DNA of 64,000 nucleotides from Lumbricus terrestris (lineage: Eukaryota; Annelida; Clitellata; Crassiclitellata; Lumbricidae), in NCBI GenBank assembly GCA_949752735.1, contig OX457036.1:6319577-6383576 (forward strand). Reading direction: 5' to 3'. Position 1 is the first letter of the stretch. Every line of letters begins with the position of its first letter. The position numbers were made by a program, and so were the translations under genes. The notes under the pieces were generated by a model. The model had not been told where the DNA came from. It searched no databases and saw only the letters and a list, made by a program, of their open reading frames with translations. Shown here in pieces: positions 36,896 to 47,261 of the stretch.

Positions 36896-37294
36896 ATGGT
36901 GAAGCAGGGGAAATCGAAGTCCAAGACGACAAGCCGGAAGTCGAGGTCACGAGCGCGCTCTTCGAGTCGGAGCGGCCGGTCCCGGACGACGAAGAAGGCG
37001 GCGGCGAAGCCATCCAGAAGCCGATCGCACGCGAAGGACCGTCAGCGCTCGCCGAGCTCCGACGGGTCTTCCTCATCTCGTGGACGCGTCGAAGCCAAGA
37101 CCAAACGGCCGCTGAACGCCTACAACGCGTACATCAAGGACAAGATGCAGAACCGCAAGTTCTTGAAAGGCGAAGTCGTCCAGGAGATGAAGAACCTGGC
37201 CGCCAAGTGGAAGGGCTTGTCCGATGACGAAAAGAAGAAGTACAAGGGGATGGCGGATGAGGCGAACAGGAAGGAGGGCGTCGGAGGCGATTAG
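36896..37294 (+). CDS. HMG-box protein with basic SR/K-rich N-terminus, intronless
   Basis: A single 132-codon frame starts at an ATG in ACAATGG context. Residues 1-68 are rich in Ser, Arg and Lys (RKSRSRARSSSRSGRSR; KDRQRSPSSD), like nuclear or chromatin-binding tails. Residues 69-128 form one HMG box: TKRPLNAYNAYIKDKMQ, then VVQEMKNLAAKWKGLSDDEK and KKYKGMADEANRK, with the conserved N-terminal Pro/Asn-Tyr, central Trp and second-helix Lys residues. The domain bends DNA by minor-groove binding, so a nuclear architectural role is likely. There is no acidic tail as in HMGB1. CRE and CCAAT boxes lie upstream and AATAAA at 37725. GC content and CpG are much higher than in the neighbours. Single-exon structure could mean a retrogene; the intact frame argues it is functional. 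A sperm or germline chromatin protein is possible but unproven. Confidence 0.85.
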   Translation: MVKQGKSKSKTTSRKSRSRARSSSRSGRSRTTKKAAAKPSRSRSHAKDRQRSPSSDGSSSSRGRVEAKTKRPLNAYNAYIKDKMQNRKFLKGEVVQEMKNLAAKWKGLSDDEKKKYKGMADEANRKEGVGGD

Positions 37295-37724
37295 CGGACC
37301 GGGTACGGCTGGCGAAGGGACGGAGACGACGGTGGCCAGACCATCAAGCCATCGAGCCATCTTCGCAACCAGCAAAGACTCTTACACCGTCGTTAAGTAT
37401 TATACGTGTTAGTACGGAGCCATCATCGACCTGCGTGTGCCATTTACAATCTGTCTGTCTGTCCAACTAGTCTTTGGGAACTTTGCGAAACGATTGTCTC
37501 TGCTTTTAATCTGTTAGCCTGTACTACTATTGACTTTTAATTTTTGGAGACTGGTGAAGAAACGTTATAAGCTGCAAAACGTGTTTGTCTCTTCGTAGTC
37601 TCTCATCGGCGAGAGACTTCAAGTTGTCTCGAGACATCTCTAACTCTGGCTTTAGCCGGAGGTAGAGATGCCTTATAGACTTCAAAGCCTTAGGCTTAGG
37701 ACTTCACATGGGAACAAAACACAT

Positions 37725-37730
37725 AATAAA
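37725..37730 (+). terminator. Polyadenylation signal AATAAA for the HMG-box gene
   Basis: AATAAA lies about 430 bp after the stop codon, at the edge of the GC-richer 3' UTR. Two stem-loop-capable stretches (GTCTCTC...GAGAGAC at about 37600 and CTCTAACT...GGTAGAG at about 37645) precede it. Confidence 0.5.
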
Positions 37731-38279
37731 CAGGGGGGAGGGAAACAAGAAGCAACACTTAATAGAAATGGGAGGGAAACAAGAAGCAAAGCTTCACAGA
37801 AGGGGGGGTAAGCAAGAAGAAAACAGTCAAATCAAAATAACGTAGACTAGGCTCAACACAGAAAATAAATAGTAACAAACAAATGACGTCAGCAGACTTT
37901 AAAGCCACAGGTGTCCATAGCAACCGTGGACAAACACTTAGTAGAAGCGCTGTGTAAAGCCATCGTCACCATAATATAACATCAAGATATGAAGCCATAT
38001 TATAAGCCACATTCAGTAGATGCAAAGAAGAACGACAGACCTTTAGCCAGCCTTGGTTTCAATAGAAAGGCATGCGCGCGTGTGAAGTCATAATCGACAT
38101 CGGTTTCCTATCCTCCCGGTCGACCAAGTCCTCTCCCTCACCGTCTTATCCTCCCATCGGGAGTGTATTAAGGCAGGTGTAGGTCTATGAAAATCGAGTT
38201 GGCTAGGGTCCAAATTGCAAAAAAATTCGAAACAATTTCCTACCCTCTGACTGGATTTCAATCCCGCCACTTATCACTA
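37731..38279. other. No gene seen
   Basis: Mixed-composition DNA with two near-identical GAAACAAGAAGCAA segments (37741, 37788). No gene recognised. Confidence 0.5.
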
Positions 38280-38328
38280 TCAATACCATTATCATCATCA
38301 CCATCGTCCTTCATCGTAATTGTCGTCG

Positions 38329-38421
<93 letters not shown>

Positions 38422-38734
38422 CCAATTCACCACCATCATCATCGTCGCCATCGTCATCATCATCATCATCATCATCGCCATTATTATCGTCGTTGCCGTC
38501 GTTGCCGTCGTTGCCGTCGTCGTCGCCACCGTCATCATCATCATCATCGTCGTCGTCGTCACCGTCATCATCATCATCATCGTCGTCGTCATCATCATCG
38601 TCGTCCTTGTCGTCGTCGTCGTCATCATCATCATCGTCGTCGTCGTCACAGCGGTCGTCCTCGTCATCATCATGATCGTCGTTCTCGCAGTCGTCGTCAC
38701 CGTCATCATCATGATCATCATCATCATCATCATG

Positions 38735-38765
<31 letters not shown>

Positions 38766-38986
38766 ACATCATCATCGTTGTTGTTGTCGTCGTCGTCACA
38801 GTCATCATCACCTCGTCGTCGTCATCATTATCACCATCGTCATCATCATCGTCGTCATCGTCATCATCATCATCATCATCATCGTCGTCGTCGTCGTTGT
38901 CGTAGTCGTCGTCACCGTCATCATCATCATCATCATCCTCCTCATCATCATCGTCGTCGTCGTCGTCGCTGTCGTCGTCGTCACCG

Positions 38987-39020
<34 letters not shown>

Positions 39021-39512
39021 TATTATTATCGTCGTTGCCGTCGTCGTCGCCACCGTCATCATCATCATCATCGTCGTCACCGTCATCATCATCATCGTCG
39101 TCGTCATCATCATCGTCGTCGTTGTCGTCGTCGTCGTCGTCATCATCGTCGTCGTCGTCGTCGTCACAGCGGTCGTCGTCGTCGTCATCATCATGATCGT
39201 CGTTGTCGTAGTCGTCGTCACCGTCATCATCATGATGATGATCATCATCATCATCATCATTATCATCATCGTTGTCGTCGTCGTCGTCGTCACAGTCATC
39301 ATCATCTCGCCGTCGTCATCATTATCACCGTCGTCATCATCATGGTCGTCGTCATCATCATCGTCGTCGTTGTCGTCGTCGTCGTCATCATCATCATCGT
39401 CGTCGTCGTCACAGCGGCCGTCGTCGTCGTCGTCGTCATCATCATGATCGTCGTTCTCGTAGTCGTCGTCACCGTCATCATCATGATCATCATCATCATC
39501 ATCATCATCATG

Positions 39513-39545
<33 letters not shown>

Positions 39546-39689
39546 GTTGTTGTTGTCGTCGTCGTCACAGTCATCATCACCTCGTCGTCGTCATCATTAT
39601 CGCCGTCGTCATCATCATCGTCGTCATCGTCATCGTCATCATCATCATCATCATCATCGTCGTCGTCGTTGTCGTAGTCGCCGTCACCG

Positions 39690-39735
<46 letters not shown>

Positions 39736-40108
39736 CATCATCATCGTCGTCGTCGTCGTCGCTGTCGTCGTCGTCGTCACCGTCATCATCATCATCATCA
39801 TTATTATTATCGTCGTTGCCGTCGTCGTCGCCACCGTCATCATCATCATCATCGTCGTCACCGTCATCATCATCATCGTCGTCGTCATCATCATCGTCGT
39901 CGTTGTCGTCGTCGTCGTTACAGCGGTCGTCGTCGTCGTCATCATCATGATCGTCGTTGTCGTAGTCGTCGTCACCGTCATCATCATGATGATGATGATC
40001 ATCATCATCATCATCATCATCATCGTTGTTGTTGTCGTCGTCGTCACAGTCATCATCACCTCGTCGTCGTCATCATTATCGCCGTCGTCATCATCATCGT
40101 CGTCATCG

Positions 40109-40140
<32 letters not shown>

Positions 40141-40173
40141 GTCGTCGTCGTTGTCGTAGTCGTCGTCACCGTC

Positions 40174-40205
<32 letters not shown>

Positions 40206-40390
40206 CCTCCTCATCATCATCGTCGTCGTCGTCGTCGCTGTCGTCGTCGTCGTCACCGTCATCATCATCATCATCATCATCATCATTATTATTATCGTCG
40301 TTGCCGTCGTCGTCGCCACCGTCATCATCATCATCATCGTCGTCACCGTCATCATCATCATCGTCGTCGTCATCATCATCGTCGTCGTTG

Positions 40391-40422
<32 letters not shown>

Positions 40423-40671
40423 ACAGCGGTCGTCGTCGTCGTCATCATCATGATCGTCGTTGTCGTAGTCGTCGTCACCGTCATCATCATGATGATGATG
40501 ATGATGATCATCATCATCATCGTTTTCGTCGTCGTCGTCGTCACAGTCATCATCATCTCGTCGTCGTCATCATTATCACCGTCGTCATCATCATCGTCGT
40601 CGTTGTCGTAGTCGTCGTCATCATCATCATCCTCATCATCATCATCATCATCATCGTCCTCGTCGTCGTCG

Positions 40672-40708
<37 letters not shown>

Positions 40709-40715
40709 GCATCGT
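38280..40715. repeat. (TCA/TCG)n satellite with higher-order structure
   Basis: About 2.4 kb of almost uninterrupted TCA and TCG triplets. Landmark blocks (TTGTTGTCGTCGTCGTCACA and following) recur near 38778, 39272, 39547, 40026 and 40526. Spacings are about 494, 275, 479 and 500 bp, so long blocks have been copied in tandem. Stop-free frames encoding poly-Ser, poly-His or poly-Ile in every register are artefacts of the repeat. Confidence 0.95.
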
Positions 40716-40822
40716 CGTCGTCATCTTCGTAACTGCAGCAGGGACTTTCTCAAATAGAATACAACAAACGATCGTCTGTAACACAGTTATTAAAAGTCTA
40801 TTCACAGACTTCGTGTTTTTTT

Positions 40823-40872
40823 AGGCCAATTAATAGTCCATTGCAAACCTACTATTTCAAGTTATTGTTATG
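40823..40872 (+). repeat. Direct repeat flanking the palindrome, left copy
   Basis: AGGCCAATTAATAGTCCATT and the following GCAAACCTA match AGGCCTATTAATAG...GCAAACCTA at 46877-46925 in the same orientation at roughly 70% of positions. The copies lie just outside or at the outer edge of the two palindrome arms. Confidence 0.5.
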
Positions 40873-40952
40873 TAAGGCCCGCCCCTACCGTCATCCCCGG
40901 AGTCGCCACTTCCGGATCCTCGAACGGTGGGACCGCGTGCTGCTGTGGACCA

Positions 40953-41018
40953 TAGTTCTTAGAGATAGAGGGAGGACAGGAGGAGGTGACTTCCGGGTTC
41001 GAATCCCAGCGATGGAAA
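40953..41018 (+). repeat. tRNA-like (SINE head) sequence antisense to the left ORF
   Basis: GGGTTCGAATCCC (40995-41007) is an exact tRNA T-arm/B-box. Upstream, CATAGTTCTTAGAGATAGAG can serve as an A-box region. The structure lies antisense to the ORF's C-terminal half and is also present in the right arm. Confidence 0.5.
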
Positions 41019-41490
41019 GGCGGCCAGTTATCTCGACTGCCGAACTCCCTATATGAAATTGGAGCCTTGCTGGACAAACGCTCACTTCTCCGCAGTATAC
41101 CGGGATGTACGAGATCTTTAGGCCTAGCCCCAAAACCTTCTGCCAGGCCGATGGACGAGTGGTATGGCGCGTCCGCAGTGGTAATAGCGGTGGACCTAGG
41201 TCCAGAGTTGAAATCCACAGCAGATCTTGGTACCGGCGATGACTCTAGTCTCTCTAAGCGGGACACAACCTCCGTCAGCGCTTCTCTAACATTAGATTGT
41301 ACAGCAGAGATTTCCTCTCTGACATTTGATTGCACCGCCAAGACATTTAATTCTACTGAGGCAATCGCCTCTTGCGTATCTCTAGCATGCGACTGTATGG
41401 CCGTCTGCATAGACGACTGCATAGAAACCATGGTTTCTTGTGTAGATCTAGCATTTGTCTGAATTGCCTCATGAGTAGACCTAGCATTAA

Positions 41491-42729
41491 CACTCGAGTG
41501 CCCAAGGTATTTTTAGGTACACGAAGGCCCAAGGGGGGTCCGCGCGGACCCCAACGTTTTTTGTGGATATCTTGAGAAGGGATTGGAATATCGTTACAGA
41601 ATTTGGTTCTATGTAATCCCAAATGAATTTGCAATCGATTGATGTATCCTATATCACAATAGCACCACCTGGTGTAAAATAGGAGTGTAAAATCTCGTGA
41701 TACACATTTTACGCTTGCTTGCGTTATTTACCGAAGGAAGCCTATCGTTTTCATGTTTGTATCTTGCGAATGGATGGGAATATCGTTACAGAATTTAGTT
41801 CTATGTAATCCCAAATGAATTTGCAATCGACTGATGTATCTCGTATCACAATAGCACCATCCGGTGTAAAACAATAGTGTAAAAATCTCATGATACACAT
41901 TATATGCTTGCTTGCGTCATTTACCGAAGGAAGCTATCATACGCCCGGCGCGTCCGCATGCCAGTCACCTGCTCTCACTTCCAGCTAGCGACGGACCAGA
42001 TGCATTATGGTAGACTAAATCGTTATCGCAATTGTAAATTTGTATAGCGCCGCTTCAAAAGAGACTTCTCAGAGGGGTTCCGGGCCTGATAACACCATGC
42101 CACGATTGAAAGTGGTAATTGTCAAAAAATTGCGGAGGAAGGGGAAGTAGGCTACGGGTATCTGTGTGGTGTTAGGCCTACTCGTATGTCGAGTAAGAAG
42201 GGTAGGCCACTGCCGTCTACAACAACACCGGCTAAGAAGAAAAGCTGAGCCATTTATTCGCGTAACCTTGACAGAACGGTTGCCAACATTTGTATGAACT
42301 GTCCTAAGCCATCAGTTTTGACGCATACCTGTTGTATGCAATTGTTGCTGTGGTAGGCCTACGCAGACTTGCAAACTTTCAAATTCTGTGCTGCAAACAT
42401 AGGCCAAACATAGTGCTACAATGTCAGTAAATCTAAGTTCAACAATTTATATGAATATTTATTTCATATACCGTGCGCTGACCATTTATTTATTGGCCAG
42501 TAACGATACGCATGTATGGCAAATAGCCGCATATCGTGCGGTACCCTTGGTATATCCTGGGGTTGTGGGGTACAGGGTTGGACAATACTCACGCAAAATA
42601 TACCATTCGATGCCCAAATGATTGTTTTAGGATGTCCTAAAAGCATTTTTGCAGATCTATAGCCGTTAAAAAGTTATCCGGGAAAAACGGGCCTGGGGTC
42701 CGGTCGGACCCCCCTTGGGCATTCGAGGG
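41491..42729. mobile_element. Non-autonomous piggyBac-type element, TTAA flanked
   Basis: TTAA occurs at both borders (41487-41490 and 42730-42733). Ends read CACTCGAGTGCCCAAGG and, inward from the right, CCCTCGAATGCCCAAGG, followed by GGGGGTCCG...GGACCCC palindromes typical of piggyBac termini. The right arm of the palindrome shows the matching near-empty site (ATTAGTC). The interior carries a 190-bp tandem duplication (41580-41940) and an L2-like 3' end (42030-42100). Confidence 0.88.
41580..41940 (+). repeat. 190-bp tandem duplication inside the TTAA element
   Basis: GGAATATCGTTACAGAATTT begins two units (about 41582 and 41778) that stay about 90% alike through TTTACCGAAGGAAGC. Confidence 0.85.
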
Positions 42730-43725
42730 TTAATCTGGATTGCCTCTAAGACAATTTCCATCGAGGAAGGCGGCCTCGAAGGCTGAGCAGGGGTCGCAGC
42801 CCTAGAATCCTCCATAGCGCTATATAAATTACTCCTATCTTTATAGCTCACAGTGAAGAAATCAGTAGATTTAATAATATCTCTTATTATTATCAATCAA
42901 TTAGATCTTCAGTCAACATTAGCTACATTCAATGCAATCAGTGATTAAAGTCAGTAAGTTTAATTAATACTTTTTATTATCTGCAAAGGCATTCAATGAA
43001 AATCAAATGCAGACAATTCAATGCCAACACCTTTCAAGGCAAACACATTTAAATGCAAACTCATTTCAATGCAAACACATTTCAATGCAAACACATTTCA
43101 ACCGGAGTAGGCCTAAATTAAACCCCGATTTACACTCAAGTCCCACGGCCAATTTCAATTCAGCCCAAAATATCTAAATAACCGATCGCATTAATTCCCC
43201 TTACAAAGCGTACCTTATCTTCCGTCGCGAGGGATAGGATGCGAAGAATCCGGAGTCGTATGGAGATCCGGGGAATGCGTCGATGATATTGCGCTGATAT
43301 TATATTGAACCGCTGGGGTCCGATGCCCGTAGACCGATGGCAAAAGGCGACGAACAAGAATAACACGTCGTACTATTTTCTAGGAATAATTGACGCCCTT
43401 ACGCCACCAACTTTCAAATATCGCAAGAAACGCAACAGAATTAATTCGCTCCTGCGAAACGTAGAATGTAGGCCCGAGACGGCGGATCACCGACAGAACG
43501 CGTAGACCGATATTTATATTTATTTTGACTCCTTGTCAAAGAATGAATCAGCAAGCAGAATCCGTAAGAAACTCAACTACGCAATATCGGCGTCGAACTC
43601 AAAACGATTCGTAACTCAAACGCGTCTTAACTTTTTCAAATTCCGCCGTGATCTGCCCATCGACAAAGATACGTCTACTATCCGTGAACTTCTGGCCGCG
43701 TCTGACTGCCGACAGTGCGCGTTCC

Positions 43726-43764
43726 TTATATTAAGTCTTTTTGCCGCTGACGCCAGTGACGTCA
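43726..43764 (-). promoter_or_regulatory. CRE/TATA promoter, left arm
   Basis: TGACGTCA (43757-43764) and, toward the ORF, TTATATTAAG on + (43726-43735; TAATATAA on -). It mirrors 45426-45465 and points leftward to the ORF starting at 42815. Confidence 0.55.
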
Positions 43765-44640
43765 GATCACAGGTGGCGACCATCTGTGTATACGCGCGTA
43801 AAGAAGGCGCCAAATCCAAGTCATCGTATCTATGTCTGCCGTAGCTCTTTCTGTATCTTCCTTACTCTGTCTCTATCTCAAAAACGCCACCTGACGACTG
43901 AGAAGACCACACACGAATCGAACCGATCTGTGTGAAGATCGGCCGCGTCCCACACAATGACGGCCTGTACTTTTCCGTCTGTCCTGCTATCCTTCTGCCT
44001 GTGCATCTCCATAGCTCTGCCTGTGCGCTCAACTATATCTGTCTGTGACATTCAGTCGACCTCCCGTCCTCTCTTTGGCTACCGCTCCTTTCAATGCGTC
44101 GATTAAACCGTGTGAAACACGGCAGTTTCCATGCAGGCAATAAATCGGACTGTATTTGACAAGCGACCGCCCACGACGTGTCCTTTTTCTGTCCGTCTAA
44201 ATGAGCCTGTCGTCTCTCTGCCTGTGATAGCGATTGTATCGGTCATAGCCGTCGCTTGTCCGGCTCAGTATGCGCCTCCTTCACTCTCTCTATCAAACGC
44301 GCTTAAACTGCAAGCGTGGGAAGAAATCCCGACGCGACGATCTCTTTGAAAACCGACCGCCAAGGCAGCCGCTCTCTCTTTCACGGCCGTGAGAACTTTT
44401 ACCGACATCGATCGCTTTTCGACGACGGCAGCGTCCTACGCGTGGGAAAGATTGCCGATATCGATCGCTGCGTCGGCCACCCGACAATCGCGACAGCGAC
44501 CTCCCGCGTCACGCGGCGGAAGTAAAAATGCAATGACTGCCTTCAAACATATAAATATACCGATCACCCGAAGCGCAAATGACGGCAACCGGAAAACGTA
44601 GCGTCAAGTTAAACGCGGACGTTACAGTTAGAAATATAAC

Positions 44641-44689
44641 AGAGACAGCCCATATTTATTAATTTATTAAATTTATTGCATAATGCATA
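44641..44689. other. Spacer at the palindrome centre
   Basis: About 50 AT-rich bases (TTATTAATTTATTAAATTTA then GCATAATGCATAATTATG) separate the arms. Confidence 0.7.
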
Positions 44690-45425
44690 ATTATGTAGCG
44701 TCCGCGTATAACTTGACGCTATGATTTCCGGTCGCCGCCATTTGCGCTTCGGGTGATCGGTATATTTATATGTTTGAGGGCGGCCATTGCATTTTTACTT
44801 CCGCCGCGCGACGCGGGAGGTCGCTGTCGCGACTGTCGGGAGGCCGACGCAGCGATCGATAAGTCGGCAAATGTTCTCACGGGCGAGAAAGACCACCGGC
44901 GGCTGCGGTCGGTCTTTCGTCGCGAATTTATCCCACGCTTCGGTCGCCGCCTCGGCCGTCGTCTTCAAAGACAGCGGCGGCCGTCGCGAATCTCTCCCAC
45001 GGTCGGCCTTACGCAGGAGCTGTAGCAAAGAGAGGAGAGGAGCGACGACAGACATAGTCGCGCAGACACGCAATGTCACAACAGACAAAGTCGCTATCAC
45101 AAGCGGAGATATGGAAAAGGACATAAAGACGGACAGAGAAAAGGACACGTCGTGGGCGGCCGATTGTCAAATACAGTCCGATTTCTTGCCTGTATGGAAA
45201 CTGCCGTGTTTCGCACGGTTTAATCGGCGCCTCGAAGGGAAGGGGAGACGCACGTGCGGTCGTCAGAGGGCGCGTTTTGAGAGGCAAAGAGAGAGAGAGA
45301 GTGAAGGACCGATAGCGACAGACAGACGGCAGAGGTAGATACGTTGACGCACGTGCAGGCGTACGTGACTTGGATTCGGCGGCCAATTTTGGCGCGTATG
45401 ACGTAGATAGTCAGCACCTGTGCTC

Positions 45426-45465
45426 TGACGTCACTGGCGTCAGCGGCAAAAAGACTTAATATAAG
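45426..45465 (+). promoter_or_regulatory. CRE/TATA promoter, right arm
   Basis: TGACGTCA (45426-45433) lies 23 bp before TAATATAAG (45457-45465). The start site would fall near 45490 (GGCAGTCAG). The same arrangement is mirrored in the left arm. A 5' UTR intron is suggested by GAG|GTACGT at 45855 and TTTATTGCTAG ending at 46086. Confidence 0.6.
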
Positions 45466-46117
45466 GAACGCGCACTGTCGGCAGTCAGATGCGGCCAGAA
45501 GTTCACGGAGTCGAAATATATATATCGGTTCTGCGTGTGTCGAATCGTCATCGCTGGGCGTTCTGTCGGTGATCCGTCGCTTCAGCCATTCATTCTACGT
45601 TTCGCAGGAGCGAATTATATCTCTCTTTCAAATTCTGTTGCGTTTCTTGCGATATTTGAAAGTTGGTGGCCTAAGGGCGTCAATTAATCCTAGAAAATAG
45701 TACGACGTGTTATTCTTGTTCGTCGCCTTTTGCCATCGGTCTACGGGCATCGGACCCCAGCGGTTCACCGCTGGCGCAATATCATCGACGCATTCCCCGG
45801 ATCTCCATACGACTCCGGATTCTTCGCATCCTATCCCTCGCGACGGAAGTTGAGGTACGTTTAGGTTAAAAGCGATCGGTGATAGATGATTTGGGCTATT
45901 AACTAAATTGGCCGTGGTCTTAGAGATAAAACGGGGAATATTATAGTAAAGTACTCCGGTCTATTTGCTGATTGCATAAGTTGTATTCTATTGATTGCAT
46001 TGAATGTAACTGATGTTGATTGCCGATTTAATTGAATGATAATAATAAGACATATAATTAAGTCTACCGACTCTGTTTATTGCTAGGGATAGTGATAAAG
46101 GCAATTTATATAGCGCT

Positions 46118-46906
46118 ATGGAGGATTCCAGGGCTGCGACCCCTGCTCAACCGTCGAGGCTGCCTTCCTCGATGGAAATTGTTTTAGAGGCAATTCAGAC
46201 TAATGCTAGGTCTACTCATGAGGCGATACAGTCGCATGCTAAGAATACACAAGAAACTATGACTTCTATGCAGTCGACCATACAATCACATGCTAGGGCA
46301 ACTAGAGATGCTATTTCCTCTGTACAGTCCAATGTTAAGGATGCTATTTCATCCGTACAATCCAATGTTAGGGAAGCGCTGACGGAGGTTGTGTCACGCT
46401 TAGAAAGACTAGAGTCATCGCCGGTACCAAGATCTGCTGTGGATTTGAACCCTGGATTGAGATCCACCGCTTCTATCATTGCGGACGCGCCTTACCATTC
46501 GACCATCGGCCTGGAAGAAAGTTTGGGTGTTAGACCCAAGGACCTATCTCTTTCGGTCAACCCTGGTAGGCCAATATTGCGAAGAAGTGAAAGATTGTCC
46601 AGCAAGGCTCCAATTTCATACAGGGAGTTAGGCAGCCGAGATAACTGGCCGCCTTTCCATCGCTGGGATTCGAACCCGGAAGTCACCTCCTCCTGTCCTC
46701 CCTCTATCTCTAAGAACTATCATCCACAGCAGCACGCAACCTTATCGTTCGATGATCCGGAAGTGGCGACTCCGGGGATGGCGGTAGGGGCGGGCGTTAC
46801 AATTATATGGAATGCTGCTAGTGCACGACTAGCCTATTCGGCCTATTTGAAGTCTATTAGTAGACGTCCAGTTTTAAGGCCTATTAATAGATCGTCGCAA
46901 ACCTAG
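46118..46906 (+). CDS. Coiled-coil ORF of the palindrome, right copy (262 aa)
   Basis: ATG at 46118 follows a possible 5' UTR intron (45855-46086). Residues 1-20 are Pro/Ala-rich. Residues about 20-100 form a polar helix with 11-residue near repeats (SVQSNVKDAIS, SVQSNVREALT) and RLERLESS, likely a coiled coil. Residues 100-230 are low-complexity Ser/Pro-rich (SERLSSKAPISYRELGSRDN; FHRWDSNPEVTSSCPPS). No enzyme domain, zinc knuckle or membrane segment is visible. The start, promoter and intron are duplicated in the left arm. The last 35 residues lie outside the shared arm. It resembles a gag-like or ORF1 protein of a retroelement, but I do not recognise the family. The C-terminal half overlaps an antisense tRNA-like sequence, so that part may be SINE-derived. 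Confidence 0.5.
   Translation: MEDSRAATPAQPSRLPSSMEIVLEAIQTNARSTHEAIQSHAKNTQETMTSMQSTIQSHARATRDAISSVQSNVKDAISSVQSNVREALTEVVSRLERLESSPVPRSAVDLNPGLRSTASIIADAPYHSTIGLEESLGVRPKDLSLSVNPGRPILRRSERLSSKAPISYRELGSRDNWPPFHRWDSNPEVTSSCPPSISKNYHPQQHATLSFDDPEVATPGMAVGAGVTIIWNAASARLAYSAYLKSISRRPVLRPINRSSQT
46665..46720 (-). repeat. tRNA-like (SINE head) sequence antisense to the right ORF
   Basis: GGGATTCGAACCC (46665-46677) is the reverse complement of the tRNA B-box. TTCTTAGAGATAGAGGGAGG lies upstream on the minus strand. Counterpart of 40953-41018. Confidence 0.5.
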
Positions 46907-46925
46907 CAATAAAACTTATCGTTAG
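46877..46925 (+). repeat. Direct repeat flanking the palindrome, right copy
   Basis: Same-strand relative of 40823-40872. It overlaps the last codons of the right ORF. Confidence 0.5.
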
Positions 46926-47261
46926 AAATAATATTATAACAGAAGCATTGATTAATTAATTAATTAACTTATTTATTTAGGTAGTAATGTATTAGTTTAT
47001 TTATAAATTATGGATAGGGCTGACGATAGAAATTCTGAGTCTCTACGCAGAGTACTGAGAATAGTCCCGGGTCCCTATATATAGTATCTTAAGGCTCAAC
47101 GAGAAAGAAATTTTTTTTGAAACAGATTAAAATGATTAAGGTGCGCGTACGACCTACAATTTCATAATTATTTTAATCAGTTGGAAACTTGAAGTTTGAA
47201 CCGATTTCAGTCAAATTTCTCTGAAGAGTTGTATTTTATAAGGCGTAAATCATAAACTTTT
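46926..47261. other. No gene seen
   Basis: AT-rich DNA with ATTAATTA repeats at about 46952-46975. Nothing coding. Confidence 0.5.

Larger units (their letters stand above)
40868..42815 (-). pseudogene. Left copy of coiled-coil ORF, split by a piggyBac-type insertion
   Basis: Minus-strand ATG at 42813-42815 opens MEDSRAATPAQPSRPPSSME, nearly identical to the right copy at 46118. The frame is interrupted by the TTAA element at 41491-42729. It resumes at about 41486 with repeats of the SVQSNVREAL type, then RSERLSSKAPISYREFGSRD and NWPPFHRWDSNPEVTSS, and stops at 40868 (...GAGLT). The insertion inactivates it. The two copies differ at roughly 15% of residues. Confidence 0.75.
40871..44640 (-). 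repeat. Left arm of a large imperfect palindrome
   Basis: Reverse complement of 44690-46801 with several indels. It is about 400 bp longer than the right arm after removing the 1.24-kb TTAA element. Order from the centre outward: CpG-rich segment, CRE/TATA promoter, 5' UTR with possible intron, ORF. A 16-bp minisatellite (ATTTCAATGCAAACAC) at about 43040-43095 lies in the putative intron of this arm only. Confidence 0.85.
44690..46801 (+). repeat. Right arm of a large imperfect palindrome
   Basis: Pairs with 40871-44640. Near the centre CAAACATATAAATATACCGA and CACCCGAAGCGCAAATG are shared almost exactly with the left arm. The outer limit is GGGGCGGGCGTTACA. Much richer in GC and CpG than the window average. 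Confidence 0.85.

Noticed and set aside
38280..40805. Many long overlapping frames of poly-Ser, poly-His, poly-Ile, poly-Thr/Met
   Set aside because: All arise from the stop-free TCA/TCG triplet repeat in every register on both strands; no unique domain or splice context.
44293..45417. Several 60-183 codon frames in the palindrome centre, both strands
   Set aside because: CpG-rich, low-stop promoter-side DNA; the frames are not preserved between the two arms, and Arg-rich compositions reflect base content.
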